64,000 bases of DNA from Pseudomonas chlororaphis subsp. piscium (GTDB taxonomy: Bacteria; Pseudomonadota; Gammaproteobacteria; Pseudomonadales; Pseudomonadaceae): the NCBI RefSeq assembly GCF_003850345.1, contig NZ_CP027707.1, positions 1,364,001-1,428,000 on the forward strand. Reading direction: 5' to 3'. Position 1 is the first letter of the stretch. Each line of letters starts with the position of its first letter. The position numbers were made by a program, and so were the translations under genes. Below are positions 15,377-24,131 of the stretch, in pieces. The notes below the pieces were generated by a model, which saw only the letters and a list, made by a program, of their open reading frames with translations, had not been told where the DNA came from and did not search any database.

Positions 15377-15581
15377 GGTTCGAAGTATTGCCGGCGATTC
15401 GGTCAACCTGCTGCTCTACCGCGAGGTGGGGCGTTGCGACGATGCGGTCGAGGAGGCGCTCTGGCGCCTCAATCCGCTGCTGGCCGAGAAGGGCCCGGTG
15501 CTGCCGGCGGGTGTCTGGGTGATAGTGCCAGAGATCGAGTCCCGGCCGGTTGCCGCGACCCCGGTCTCGGCCTGGGACTAA
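15369..15581 (+). CDS. P2 gpX-like tail protein (LysM-like)
   Basis: 70 aa, tail protein X family. A LysM-like fold usually placed at the hub (VLPAGVWVIVPE). Overlaps gpU by 8 bases. Followed 9 bases later by gpD with an AAGGAGG ribosome site. Confidence 0.9.
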   Translation: MRRVRSIAGDSVNLLLYREVGRCDDAVEEALWRLNPLLAEKGPVLPAGVWVIVPEIESRPVAATPVSAWD

Positions 15582-15590
15582 GGAGGGCAT

Positions 15591-16607
15591 ATGACCCTGG
15601 GATTCACCCCGAGCATTGAGCTCTACGGCGCCAATGCCGCGCGCCTCAACCAACGACTGATCAGCTGGACGCACATCGATGCGGCAGGTATCGAGTCCGA
15701 CCAGCTCACGCTGACCCTCGATATCGAAGGCCTGGAAGGGCTCCCCGAGCTGGGTGGGAAAGTCGGACTGCGGGTGGGTTATCTGGAGTCGGGACTGGTG
15801 GATCGTGGCGAGTTCATCATCACCCGGCGCACGCCCAACCTGTTTCCGCCGCGCCTGACCCTGGTGGCCACGGCAGCACCCTTCAAGGTGGCGGACGCGA
15901 CCGGCTTCAAGCAGCGCCGCTCCGCCAGTCATGGCCCCACGACCCTCGGCGCACTGTTTCGCCAGCTGACCTCCCGGCACGGTTTTTCACCCCGGGTGGC
16001 GCCCGAACTGGACTCGATACCTGTCCCGCATGTCGATCAGTGCAACGAGACCGACATGAGCTTCTTGACGCGCATTGCGCGGCCGCACGATGCCGTTACC
16101 AAACCGCTCAACGAGATGTATGTGCTGGCGCTGCGGGGGCAGGCGAAGTCGCTCTCGGGGAAAATCCTTTCACCGGTGCGCTTGAGCGTCACCCGGGATA
16201 ACCGCCCGGGGGATCCGGCGTTCATCTCCGCCGGCATCGATGAGAACGGCCGGGCCAAGCACAAGGGCTGCCAGGCCACCTGGTGGGATTCGGCGGCCGG
16301 CAAGGAGCGTGTGGTCAAGTTGGGGCAGGCCCCCTTCCAGACCTTGCGCCAGCGTTACCCGGGGGAGGGCGAGGCCCGTAGCGCAGCCCAAGGGGCGATG
16401 CGCCGGATCGAGCGCGAAGCGATCAAGCTCAAGCTCGACTGTCCCGGCGATCCGGCCCTGTCGGCCGAGGGACTGGTGTTGCTGGACAACAGCTGGCCAG
16501 CGTTCATGCAGGGCACCTGGTCGATCGACAAGGTGACTGCCAGCGGCAGTCGCGAGAAAAACTATCGCTGCATGATCGAGGCAACCTGCCTGGAGCAGCA
16601 GCCTTAA
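15591..16607 (+). CDS. P2 gpD-like tail hub protein
   Basis: 338 aa, Phage_GPD family, structurally like T4 gp27. Forms the hub ring joining tube to spike. Features: N-terminal beta domain (SWTHIDAAGIESDQLTLTLD), and a central GTTLGALFRQL-like helix (LGALFRQLTSRHGFSPRV) near residue 125. Last gene of cluster 1. Confidence 0.9.
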   Translation: MTLGFTPSIELYGANAARLNQRLISWTHIDAAGIESDQLTLTLDIEGLEGLPELGGKVGLRVGYLESGLVDRGEFIITRRTPNLFPPRLTLVATAAPFKVADATGFKQRRSASHGPTTLGALFRQLTSRHGFSPRVAPELDSIPVPHVDQCNETDMSFLTRIARPHDAVTKPLNEMYVLALRGQAKSLSGKILSPVRLSVTRDNRPGDPAFISAGIDENGRAKHKGCQATWWDSAAGKERVVKLGQAPFQTLRQRYPGEGEARSAAQGAMRRIEREAIKLKLDCPGDPALSAEGLVLLDNSWPAFMQGTWSIDKVTASGSREKNYRCMIEATCLEQQP

Positions 16608-16748
16608 TTGCCGGGCCTTGCTCGGCATCCTGTTCTCCCGCGTCCTTTTTTCTACGACTCCGTCCTGTTGCCCGGGCGCCCGTTGCCTGGGCGATCCGTT
16701 GTGGCCGCGCCTGATGGTTTCCCATTCACTCAGTTTTGGAGCTTCTTC
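16608..16748. other. Gap between the two tail clusters, no gene seen
   Basis: 141 bases with no convincing ORF, promoter or terminator. The long open frame that crosses it belongs to the next gene only from ATG 16749. Confidence 0.6.
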
Positions 16749-17333
16749 ATGAAGATCACTCCGATCCTCACGCAACTGCGCGATCACTGCCCCGGCCTGG
16801 CCAATCAGGTGGCCGTCGGCGTCGATCTCGCGCTGCTGCAAAGCAATACCGCGTTGCCCACCCCCAGTGCCCATGTGACGCCGATCGCCGATCTGGCCAG
16901 CCCGAGCACCGTGCAGAACGCTACCCGCCAGGCCATCCGTGACCGCTTTGTGATCACCCTGGTACTGGACGCCAGCGACGGCCGGCAGGCCCTGGAGCAA
17001 CTCGAAGGCCTGCGTGCCGAGTCGTGGCGGGCGCTGGTGGGGTTCAAGCCGGGCGCGGACTACAACCCGATCGAATACGACGGTGGCGAGCTGGTTTCGC
17101 TCAGCGCCACGCGGTTGCTCTATCAGCTGCGCTTTTTCGCCGAGTTCCAGCTGGGACGCAACCTGGCCAGCCAGCCGGCGGAAACCTGGCGTGAGCGTGA
17201 ACTGGACGGCTTGCCGTCCTTTACCGGGGTCACGGTGCGGGTCGATGCCATCGACCCGGCGGACCCCAACCTGAAACACCCGGGGCCCGACGGGCGCCTG
17301 GAACTGACTTTCTCTGGAGACGTAACGCAATGA
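16749..17333 (+). CDS. Cluster 2 Gp37-type tail protein (tail terminator candidate)
   Basis: 194 aa, resembles the Gp37/DUF1834 proteins encoded before the sheath in Mu-like phages. ATG 16749 (MKITPILTQLRDHCPGLANQ) is chosen by family start; the upstream open frame is not conserved-looking. Likely ends the tail tube. Overlaps the next gene by 4 bases (ATGA). Confidence 0.75.
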   Translation: MKITPILTQLRDHCPGLANQVAVGVDLALLQSNTALPTPSAHVTPIADLASPSTVQNATRQAIRDRFVITLVLDASDGRQALEQLEGLRAESWRALVGFKPGADYNPIEYDGGELVSLSATRLLYQLRFFAEFQLGRNLASQPAETWRERELDGLPSFTGVTVRVDAIDPADPNLKHPGPDGRLELTFSGDVTQ

Positions 17334-17512
17334 GCAACCGCATCACTGTGCTGCCGGCCGCGGGCCGCGCCGTGCCGGACCCCGAAGCCGGCGACCTGCT
17401 GCCCCTCGAAGGCCGTGAAGTCGACGACAACGCCTGGTGGCGCCGGCGTCTGGCCGATGGCGATATCACCCTCAAGTCTGCGAAGGCGGCCAAACCACAA
17501 GGAGCCAAATAA
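17330..17512 (+). CDS. DUF2635 small tail-cluster protein
   Basis: 60 aa. VLPAAGRAVPDPEAGDLLP and VDDNAWWRRRLADGDI are hallmarks of DUF2635, always beside the Mu-like sheath. Stop and sheath start overlap (TAATG). Role unknown, perhaps sheath-assembly. Confidence 0.85.
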   Translation: MSNRITVLPAAGRAVPDPEAGDLLPLEGREVDDNAWWRRRLADGDITLKSAKAAKPQGAK

Positions 17513-19008
17513 TGGCGATCGGATTCAGCAATATTCCGGCGGACATTCGTGTGCCGCTGTTCTACGCCGAGATGGACAATTCGGCGGCCAATAGCGCTTC
17601 TTCGGCCATGCGCCGACTGATCGTGGCCCAGGTCAACGACAATGTGGCGCCTGCCGAAACCGGCAAGCTGGTGCTGGTGTCCAGCGTCGCGCTGGCCAAG
17701 AGCATCGGCGGTCAGGGCTCGATGCTCGCCTCCATGTACGAGACCTGGCGCAAGACCGACCCGATCGGTGAGATCTGGTGCCTGCCGCTGCACAACGTCG
17801 AAGGCAGCGTGGCCAAGGCCGAGCTGAAGTTCACCGGCGCCGCCAGCGAAAGCGGCGTGCTCAACCTGTATGTCGGTGGTGTGCGGGTTCAGGCCGCCAT
17901 CGTCAACGCCGCCACCGCGGCTCAGGCCGCCAGCGCGCTGGCGCTGAAAATCAATGCCGCCGCCGACCTGCCGGTGAGCGCCGCCGCGGTCGAAGGCACC
18001 CTGACGCTGACCGCCAAATGGACCGGCGATAGCGCTAACGACATCAGCCTGCAGCTCAACCGCCTGGGCAAGAGCAATGGCGAAGAAACCCCGGCCGGCC
18101 TGAGCGTGACTGTCGGCAAAATGGCCGGCGGTGCCGGCGTGCCGGATCAGGTCGCTGCCCTGGCGGCCCTGGGCGATGAACCTTTCGAGTTCATCTGCAT
18201 GCCGTGGACCGACACCGCGACCCTCAACGCCTGGCAAGCCGTCATGGATGACAGCACCGGTCGCTGGTCCTGGGCCAAGCAACTGTTCGGTCATGTCTAC
18301 AGCGCCAAGCGCGGCACCGTCGGCACCCTGGTGGCGGCCGGTCAGGCCCGCAACGACCAGCACATCACCATCCAGGCCCTGGAGCCGGGCGTACCGCAAC
18401 CGTTCTGGGTGCAGGCCGCCGCACTGGCCGCGCGCACCTCGGTGTTCATCTCCGCCGATGCCAGCCGTCCGACCCAGAGCGGCAGCCTGCCGGGTGTCGA
18501 TCCGGCGCCGGCCAGCGAGCGTTTCACCCTGACCGAGCGTCAGTCGCTGCTCAGCTACGGCATCGCCACCGCCTACTACGAAGGCGGTTACGTGCGCATC
18601 CAGCGCTCGATCACCACCTACCAGAAGAACGCCTACGGCCAGGCCGACAACTCCTACCTGGACAGCGAAACCATGCACCAGTCGGCCTTTATCGTGCGCC
18701 GCCTGCAAAGCGTGATCACCAGCAAGTACGGGCGCCACAAACTGGCCGCCGACGGTACCCGCTTCGGCGCCGGCCAGCCGATCGTGACTCCGAGCACCAT
18801 CCGCGGCGAGCTGATCGCCCAGTACGCCAAGCTGGAACTGGAAGGCCATGTGGAGAACGCCGAGCTGTTCGCCGAGCACCTGATCGTCGAGCGCGACAGC
18901 CAGGACCCGAGCCGGGTCAACGTGCTGTTCCCGCCGGACTACATCAACGGCCTGCGAGTGTTCGCGCTGCTCAACCAATTCCGTCTGCAGTACGACGCGG
19001 CGGCCTAA
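17512..19008 (+). CDS. Cluster 2 contractile tail sheath (Mu gpL-like)
   Basis: 498 aa, close to Mu gpL length (about 495). Contains the MAIGFSNIPADIRVPLFYAE opening, an ALGDEPFEFICMPWTDTATL strand near 222 and the C-terminal VNVLFPPDYINGLRVFALLNQFRLQY interlock. Unrelated in length and start to the cluster 1 sheath, so the two tails are separate machines. Confidence 0.93.
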   Translation: MAIGFSNIPADIRVPLFYAEMDNSAANSASSAMRRLIVAQVNDNVAPAETGKLVLVSSVALAKSIGGQGSMLASMYETWRKTDPIGEIWCLPLHNVEGSVAKAELKFTGAASESGVLNLYVGGVRVQAAIVNAATAAQAASALALKINAAADLPVSAAAVEGTLTLTAKWTGDSANDISLQLNRLGKSNGEETPAGLSVTVGKMAGGAGVPDQVAALAALGDEPFEFICMPWTDTATLNAWQAVMDDSTGRWSWAKQLFGHVYSAKRGTVGTLVAAGQARNDQHITIQALEPGVPQPFWVQAAALAARTSVFISADASRPTQSGSLPGVDPAPASERFTLTERQSLLSYGIATAYYEGGYVRIQRSITTYQKNAYGQADNSYLDSETMHQSAFIVRRLQSVITSKYGRHKLAADGTRFGAGQPIVTPSTIRGELIAQYAKLELEGHVENAELFAEHLIVERDSQDPSRVNVLFPPDYINGLRVFALLNQFRLQYDAAA

Positions 19009-19037
19009 GCCGAGCCTCTTTCACTGCGCTTTTCCAG

Positions 19038-19064
19038 CCCGCCTCGCGCGGGCTCATTTTTTGG
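19038..19064 (+). terminator. Terminator-like hairpin between sheath and tube
   Basis: Stem AGCCCGC / GCGGGCT with loop CTCGC and, two bases on, TTTTTT. It sits inside the operon and could attenuate downstream genes. Confidence 0.7.
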
Positions 19065-19074
19065 GAGAAACACC

Positions 19075-19422
19075 ATGGGTCAACTGATTGCGGGCACCTG
19101 CTACGTCAAAGTGGACGGCGCTCAACTGACCATCAACGGCGGCTGCGAAGCACCGCTGATGTCCGTGAAACGGGAAACCATCGTGCCGGGTTTCTACAAG
19201 GAAACCGACATTGCCCCGTCCTTCAAGGTCACGGCGCTGCACACCCCGGACTTCCCGCTCAAGCAGCTGGTGGCCGGTTCCGACATGACCGTCACCTGCG
19301 AATTCAGCAACGGCAAGGTCTACGTCCTGGCCGGCGCCTACCTGGTGGAAGAGCCGGTTTCCAAGGGTGACGACGCGAGCATCGAACTGAAGTTCGAAGG
19401 CATCAAGGGGACCTGGCAATGA
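19075..19422 (+). CDS. Cluster 2 tail tube (Mu gpM-like)
   Basis: 115 aa, close to Mu gpM (118 aa). GTCYVKVDGAQLTINGGCEA opening and KVYVLAGAYLVEEP strand are family features. TTGGGAGAAA ribosome site. Overlaps the chaperone gene by 4 bases. Confidence 0.9.
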   Translation: MGQLIAGTCYVKVDGAQLTINGGCEAPLMSVKRETIVPGFYKETDIAPSFKVTALHTPDFPLKQLVAGSDMTVTCEFSNGKVYVLAGAYLVEEPVSKGDDASIELKFEGIKGTWQ

Positions 19423-19715
19423 GCGATAGCGTAAAGCTGCGTGTGGCCATCGAAGCCCACGGCGAACCGCTGACCGAACTGACCCTGCGCCGCCCGACGG
19501 TGCAGGAAGTGCGGGCGATCAAGGCGCTGCCGTACAAGATCGACAAGAGCGAAGAAGTCAGCCTCGACATGGACGTCGCGGCCAAGTACATCGCGGTCTG
19601 TGCCGGCATTCCTCCGTCCTCGGTCAACCAGCTGGACCTGGCTGACCTCAACGCCCTGAGCTGGGCGGTCGCGAGTTTTTTCATGAGTGCGGCATCGGAG
19701 CCATCAGCGACCTGA
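19419..19715 (+). CDS. Cluster 2 tail assembly chaperone (Mu gp41-like, short form)
   Basis: 98 aa, phage tail assembly chaperone E / Mu gp41 type (LRVAIEAHGEPLTELTLRRP, then ALSWAVASFF). Works with the frameshift product to load tape measure. A T TTT TTC heptamer (19676-19682) lies 11 codons before the stop. Confidence 0.87.
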   Translation: MSDSVKLRVAIEAHGEPLTELTLRRPTVQEVRAIKALPYKIDKSEEVSLDMDVAAKYIAVCAGIPPSSVNQLDLADLNALSWAVASFFMSAASEPSAT

Positions 19716-19846
19716 TCGCGGTTGCCTATGACCTGGCCTGGTTCTGGAAGGTTGACCCCGAACAGATGATGGCCAGGCCACTGGATGTGCTCCGGGAGTC
19801 CCTGGAGCACGCGCAACGGATCAATGCGATGCAGCAGGTGCAGTGA
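19419..19846 (+). CDS. Cluster 2 chaperone -1 frameshift product (gp41-gp42 type)
   Basis: Slip at T_TTT_TTC (19676-19682) enters a frame running to TGA 19844-19846, adding 54 codons (HECGIGAISDLIAVAYDLAW then FWKVDPEQMMARPLDVL). This extension matches the Mu gp42-type C-terminus and has no start codon of its own. Its stop overlaps the tape-measure ATG (TGATG), coupling translation. Known for Mu-like phages; here supported by heptamer and frame. Confidence 0.88.
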
Positions 19847-21798
19847 TGGCGAACATCAATCAAAGCTTGAATCAGACGAGCATCAAACAGCGCCTGAGCG
19901 TGACCAATGTGCAGACCACGGTGAACATGCTGGTGGTCATGCAAGGCATGCAGAAACTGGACGCCGAGCTGGGCGAGGTTCGTTCGAAAGTCAGCAACTT
20001 CAAGAAAAGCATCGAAGACAGCGGCCTGGGCGGGCTGGATTTTTCCGGCCTGATAAAGGGCGGTGGCCTGGCCGCGCCCTTCGTGGCGGGGGTCAATTCC
20101 GCCATCGAATTCGAGAACCAGGCGGCGCGGGCCAAGCTGGTGGCGCAGGGCATCGAACCGCCCAAGGATGTGCTGGGCGAGACGGGCACCAACCTGAAGG
20201 CGTTCAGCGACAGCGTCGACGATATTTCGCAAAAGTTCGGCAGCGCGCTGCTGCCGGCGGTCAACTCGGTAGTGACCGCCGTGCAGCCGCTGCTGGGCTT
20301 TGTGGCGAAGGTCATTGAAAGCAACCCGCAGCTGGTCCAGGGCCTCGCCGCCGGGGCCCTGGCCTTCACTGCGATCCGCGGCGCCATGACCCTGGCCTCG
20401 TCCGCCGTGACTCTGTTCAGCAGCGGCCTGCTGGCCTCGCCCATCGGCCTGATCGCCCTGGGGATCGCGGTGGCGGCGGGCCTGATCGTGGCCAACTGGG
20501 AGCCGCTGTCGGCGTTTTTTGTCACCCTCTGGGCGGGCATCAAGGACGCCGCCACGCAACTGATGGCGGGGTTGAGGACTGTCTTCGGCTGGACCCCGCT
20601 GGGAATGGTGATCGCCAATTGGGGATCGATCACCGGCTTTTTTGCCGGTCTCTGGGAACAGCTCAAGACGATGGCCGCGTCAGTGGTCGACTTCTTCAAG
20701 CACGTGTTTTCCTGGACGCCGCTGGGGCTGGTGATTGAAAACTGGACGCCCCTGAGCGGCCTGTTTTCGGCGCTGTGGGAGTTGCTCAAGGCGTTGTCCG
20801 TTCCGGCGATGGACTTCCTCAAAGGTCTATTCGACTGGACGCCGCTGGGGATGGTGATCAACAACTGGGGAGCGATCAGCGGTTTCTTCGCCTCGCTCTG
20901 GGCCGGCCTGCAAGGTCCGGCGCAACGGCTCAAGGCCTTCTTCATCGGGCTGTTCGACAGCTCGCCGCTGGGGATGGTGATCAACAACTGGGGCGCGATC
21001 AGCGCCTACTTCGCTTCGTTCTGGGCCGGCCTGCAAGGTCCGGCGCAACGGGTCAAGGCCTTCTTCATCGGGCTGTTCGACAGCTCGCCACTGGGGATGG
21101 TGATCAACAACTGGGGCGTCATCAGCACCTACTTCGACTCCATCTGGGCAACCCTGAAAAGCGCGGCGCAGGTCATCAAGGACTTTTTTGTCACCCTGTT
21201 CGAGTGGTCGCCCGTGGGGCAGGTCATCGCCAACTGGCAGCCCATCAGCGATGTGTTCGCGGCCCTCTGGGAGGTGTTGAAAGCCCTGGCGGCGCCGGCC
21301 ATCGAGTTTATGCGCGGCATGTTCGAGTGGTCGCCCCTGGGGCAGATCATCAAGAACTGGGAGCCGATCACCGAGTGGTTCAGCGGCCTGTGGCAACGGC
21401 TGCAGGCGGTGATCGCACCGATCAGGGAACTGTTCGACGGCGGTTTCGCCGGCTTCGTCGCCCGCGTCACCGGCAAGGTCGAAAGCCTGACCGAGGCACA
21501 GCGGCAAACCAATGCCGAAGGCAAAGGCGCGCTGGCGCCGGCGTTTTTTGGTGGTGGCCAGCCGGCGCCGGGTTCTTCGGCGCTTTCCGGCAGCCTGTCG
21601 CAAAGCTCCACCTCGCTGCTGCAACAGAGCGCGGCCAACAACCGCACGCAATTGCAGGGCGGGCTGACGGTGAGTTTCGAAAACGCCCCGGCGGGCTTGC
21701 GTACCAGCGCGCCGCAAATCAACCAGCCCGGCGTGGCGCTGTCGTCGCGTGTCGGCTACCGCTCACTTTCGCTAGGAGGTTCCAATGAGCTGGCGTGA
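19846..21798 (+). CDS. Cluster 2 tape measure protein with 41-residue repeats
   Basis: 650 aa. N-terminal 200 residues helical, with a hydrophobic segment near 165-215 (SSAVTLFSSGLLASPIGLIA). From residue 216 (20491) there are seven full tandem repeats of exactly 41 residues plus a partial eighth, consensus NNWGxISxFFxxLWxxL then SPLGMVI. Copies 4 and 5 are nearly identical in DNA. As tape length sets tail length, copy number would tune it in steps. ATG 19846 overlaps the preceding stop; GTG 19843 is the alternative. Confidence 0.9.
   Translation: MANINQSLNQTSIKQRLSVTNVQTTVNMLVVMQGMQKLDAELGEVRSKVSNFKKSIEDSGLGGLDFSGLIKGGGLAAPFVAGVNSAIEFENQAARAKLVAQGIEPPKDVLGETGTNLKAFSDSVDDISQKFGSALLPAVNSVVTAVQPLLGFVAKVIESNPQLVQGLAAGALAFTAIRGAMTLASSAVTLFSSGLLASPIGLIALGIAVAAGLIVANWEPLSAFFVTLWAGIKDAATQLMAGLRTVFGWTPLGMVIANWGSITGFFAGLWEQLKTMAASVVDFFKHVFSWTPLGLVIENWTPLSGLFSALWELLKALSVPAMDFLKGLFDWTPLGMVINNWGAISGFFASLWAGLQGPAQRLKAFFIGLFDSSPLGMVINNWGAISAYFASFWAGLQGPAQRVKAFFIGLFDSSPLGMVINNWGVISTYFDSIWATLKSAAQVIKDFFVTLFEWSPVGQVIANWQPISDVFAALWEVLKALAAPAIEFMRGMFEWSPLGQIIKNWEPITEWFSGLWQRLQAVIAPIRELFDGGFAGFVARVTGKVESLTEAQRQTNAEGKGALAPAFFGGGQPAPGSSALSGSLSQSSTSLLQQSAANNRTQLQGGLTVSFENAPAGLRTSAPQINQPGVALSSRVGYRSLSLGGSNELA
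20491..21447 (+). repeat. 123-bp tandem repeat array within tape measure
   Basis: Period of 123 bases (starts at 20491, 20614, 20737, 20860, 20983, 21106, 21229) and a partial unit from 21352. Each encodes one 41-residue W/G-rich repeat. In-frame gain or loss of a unit would preserve the protein. Confidence 0.88.
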
Positions 21799-23023
21799 TC
21801 GTTTGTTGCCGGCGTCGTTTCGTGGCGTCGGGTTCTGGGTCGACCAGGCGAAAACCCCGGTCGGCCACAAGGGCCAGTTGCACGAGTACCCGCAGCGTGA
21901 CCTGCCGTTCTACGAGAGCCTGGGACGGCAGGCGCGGACCCACGACCTGACGGCGTTCATCGTCGGCGCCGATTGCCTGGAGCAGCGCGACAAGCTGCTC
22001 AAGGCGCTGGAGGAGGGCAGTGGTGAGCTGGTGCACCCGTGGCTGGGGCGCCTGCAGGTCAAGGTCGGCGAATGCGAGATGACCCAGAGCCGTCAGGACG
22101 GCGGCCTGGTGACTTTCACCCTGAAGTTCTACCCCGACCAGCCGTTGCAGTTCCCCAGCGCCACGGTCAACACCCGCCAGCTGTTGCTGGTGTCGGCCGA
22201 CAGCCTTATCGGCTCGGCAGTGCGCCGCTTCGAGGAGGCCATGACCCTGGTCAAGGCCGCGCGCATCGGCATCGCCGATCTGCGCAACAGCCTCAAGGAG
22301 GTCTACCAGACCATCGAGCAGGAGCTCAAGCCGCTGATCGACACCTACCGTGATCTCAACCTGCTGGTGCGGGCGATCAAGGACTTGCCCAAGGAAGTGA
22401 GCGCCGAGTTCAAGGGCTTGCTGGGGGACATCAAGGACCTCAAGGACTATGCGCGCAACGGTTATCGCGGCGTGCTGGCCAACGTCTCGCAGCAGGTCGA
22501 GGCGGTGAAGAAGATCGACACGCCGAAACTCACCACCGGCAAGGACACCACCGCCGCGGCGCAAGCCATGGCGGACCTGGTGCAGGACGCCGTGCTGGTG
22601 CGGATCGCCCAGGCCGTGGCGTCGCTGCCGGTGGCGACCCCGGCGGTCAAGCTCAGCGGCACGCCGTCGCTGGCCAAGCAGGCGATCCAGCCGGTGACCC
22701 GTGCGGAAGTGCCGGTGGCCGATGAGGTGCTGGCGCTGCGCAACTCGATCAACGAGGCGATCTGGCAGGCGGCGGAAAAAGCCGACGCCCTGCATTACGA
22801 GGTGCTCAACGGCCTGCGCCAGCTGGTCTACGGCCACCTCACCGCGGTGGCTTCGTCCGGCGTGCGGCTGGTGGTCAAGAACCCGATGCAGAGCCTGCCG
22901 ACGGTGGTGCTCGCCTATCGGCTGTTTGGCGATGCCACCCGGGCGGCCGAAGTCCAGCAGCGCAACGGCGTGGCCCATCCCGGGTTCCTGCCGCCGACCA
23001 ACGTCAAAGTGGCGGGGGAGTGA
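21785..23023 (+). CDS. Mu gpN-like tail/baseplate protein
   Basis: 412 aa, DNA circularisation protein N family; in Mu-like tails gpN is a baseplate component despite the name. SWRDRLLPASFRGVGFWVDQ opening and HEYPQRDLPFYESLGR are family signatures. Overlaps the tape measure by 14 bases; GGAGG at 21776-21780 is its ribosome site. Confidence 0.9.
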   Translation: MSWRDRLLPASFRGVGFWVDQAKTPVGHKGQLHEYPQRDLPFYESLGRQARTHDLTAFIVGADCLEQRDKLLKALEEGSGELVHPWLGRLQVKVGECEMTQSRQDGGLVTFTLKFYPDQPLQFPSATVNTRQLLLVSADSLIGSAVRRFEEAMTLVKAARIGIADLRNSLKEVYQTIEQELKPLIDTYRDLNLLVRAIKDLPKEVSAEFKGLLGDIKDLKDYARNGYRGVLANVSQQVEAVKKIDTPKLTTGKDTTAAAQAMADLVQDAVLVRIAQAVASLPVATPAVKLSGTPSLAKQAIQPVTRAEVPVADEVLALRNSINEAIWQAAEKADALHYEVLNGLRQLVYGHLTAVASSGVRLVVKNPMQSLPTVVLAYRLFGDATRAAEVQQRNGVAHPGFLPPTNVKVAGE

Positions 23024-23026
23024 GCC

Positions 23027-24067
23027 ATGAGCAACTTCGATAACCGGGTGCTGTTGACGGTGGACGGCCAGGATTACGGCGGCTGGAAAAGCGTCGAAAT
23101 CAGCGCCGACCTGGAGCGCCAGTTTCGCACCTTCAAGCTCGACGTGACCTGGCAATGGCCGGGGCAGACCCTGGATCAGCGCATCCGTCCCGGCGCCAAG
23201 TGCCAGGTGCGCATCGGTGCCGACCTGTTGCTCAGCGGCCATGTGTTCAAGGCGCCGATCAGCTATGACGGTCGGCAGATCGGCCTGAGCATCGAGGGCA
23301 GTTCCCTGACCCAGGACCTGGTGGATTGCGCGGCGATCAACCAGCCCGGCCAATGGCGCGAACAGAGCCTGCTGAAAATCGTCCAGGCCCTGGCCGCGTC
23401 CTATGGCGTCGGGGTGGTCAGCGAGATCGCCGAAACCACGCGGCTGAGCAGCCACAGCATCGTGCCCGGGGAAACCGTGTTCCAGTCCATCGACCGTCTG
23501 CTGACGTTGTTCCGGGTGTTCTCCACCGACGACGCCGAAGGCCGGGTGCTGTTGGCCCGGCCGGGCAGCGGCGGGCGTGCGGTGGATGTGCTGGAACTGG
23601 GCAAGAATATCCTCTCGGCCAGCGCGCCGATGGACTTCAGCCAGGTGTTTTCCGAATACCGGGTGATCGGCCAGCACAAGGGCAACGACCAGAAAAGCGG
23701 CGCCGCGGTCAGCGAAGTGTCGGGCGTGGCCAGCGACAGCACGGCCAAGCGCAAGCGGGTCACGGTGATCAACGAGCCGGCGCAGTTGACCCAGGAGCTG
23801 GCCCAGCAACGGGCCGACTGGGAAAGCGCCATTCGCACCGGCAAGGCCCTGACCAGCACCTACAAGGTGCAGGGCTGGCGCCAGAGCAACGGTGACCTGT
23901 GGCGCCACAACACCCTGGTGCGGGTGATCGACCCGGTGCTGGGTTTCGACCAGGACCTGCTGATTTCCAAGGTCACCTATTCGCTCTCCGAGCAGGGCTC
24001 GATCACCACCCTGCAGGTGGCGCCGCCCCATACCTTCGACGCCAGCCCCGTGCCACCCAAAACCTGA
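23027..24067 (+). CDS. Mu gpP-like tail hub protein
   Basis: 346 aa, the gp27-like hub of Mu-type baseplates. NRVLLTVDGQDYGGWKSVEI opening and STYKVQGWRQSNGDLWRHN near residue 275 fit the family. Starts 3 bases after gpN. Confidence 0.9.
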   Translation: MSNFDNRVLLTVDGQDYGGWKSVEISADLERQFRTFKLDVTWQWPGQTLDQRIRPGAKCQVRIGADLLLSGHVFKAPISYDGRQIGLSIEGSSLTQDLVDCAAINQPGQWREQSLLKIVQALAASYGVGVVSEIAETTRLSSHSIVPGETVFQSIDRLLTLFRVFSTDDAEGRVLLARPGSGGRAVDVLELGKNILSASAPMDFSQVFSEYRVIGQHKGNDQKSGAAVSEVSGVASDSTAKRKRVTVINEPAQLTQELAQQRADWESAIRTGKALTSTYKVQGWRQSNGDLWRHNTLVRVIDPVLGFDQDLLISKVTYSLSEQGSITTLQVAPPHTFDASPVPPKT

Positions 24068-24078
24068 TGCCGCCCTAT

Positions 24079-24099
24079 CTGCAGGAGTCGCTCCTGCAG
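24079..24099. repeat. Perfect hairpin between gpP and gp45
   Basis: CTGCAGGAG-TCG-CTCCTGCAG, 9-bp perfect stem, in the 64-base gap. No T-run follows, so it is REP-like or an mRNA-processing or stability element and not a terminator. Confidence 0.6.
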
Positions 24100-24131
24100 A
24101 AAGCGCAGGCTTCGCCGCCAAGGACATTTCC

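Noticed and set aside
17230..18978. 582-aa minus-strand ORF opposite the sheath gene
   Set aside because: Shadow frame of a well-supported sheath gene.
20491..21447. CRISPR-like array
   Set aside because: The 123-bp period is coding and in frame, with no spacers; it is a protein repeat.
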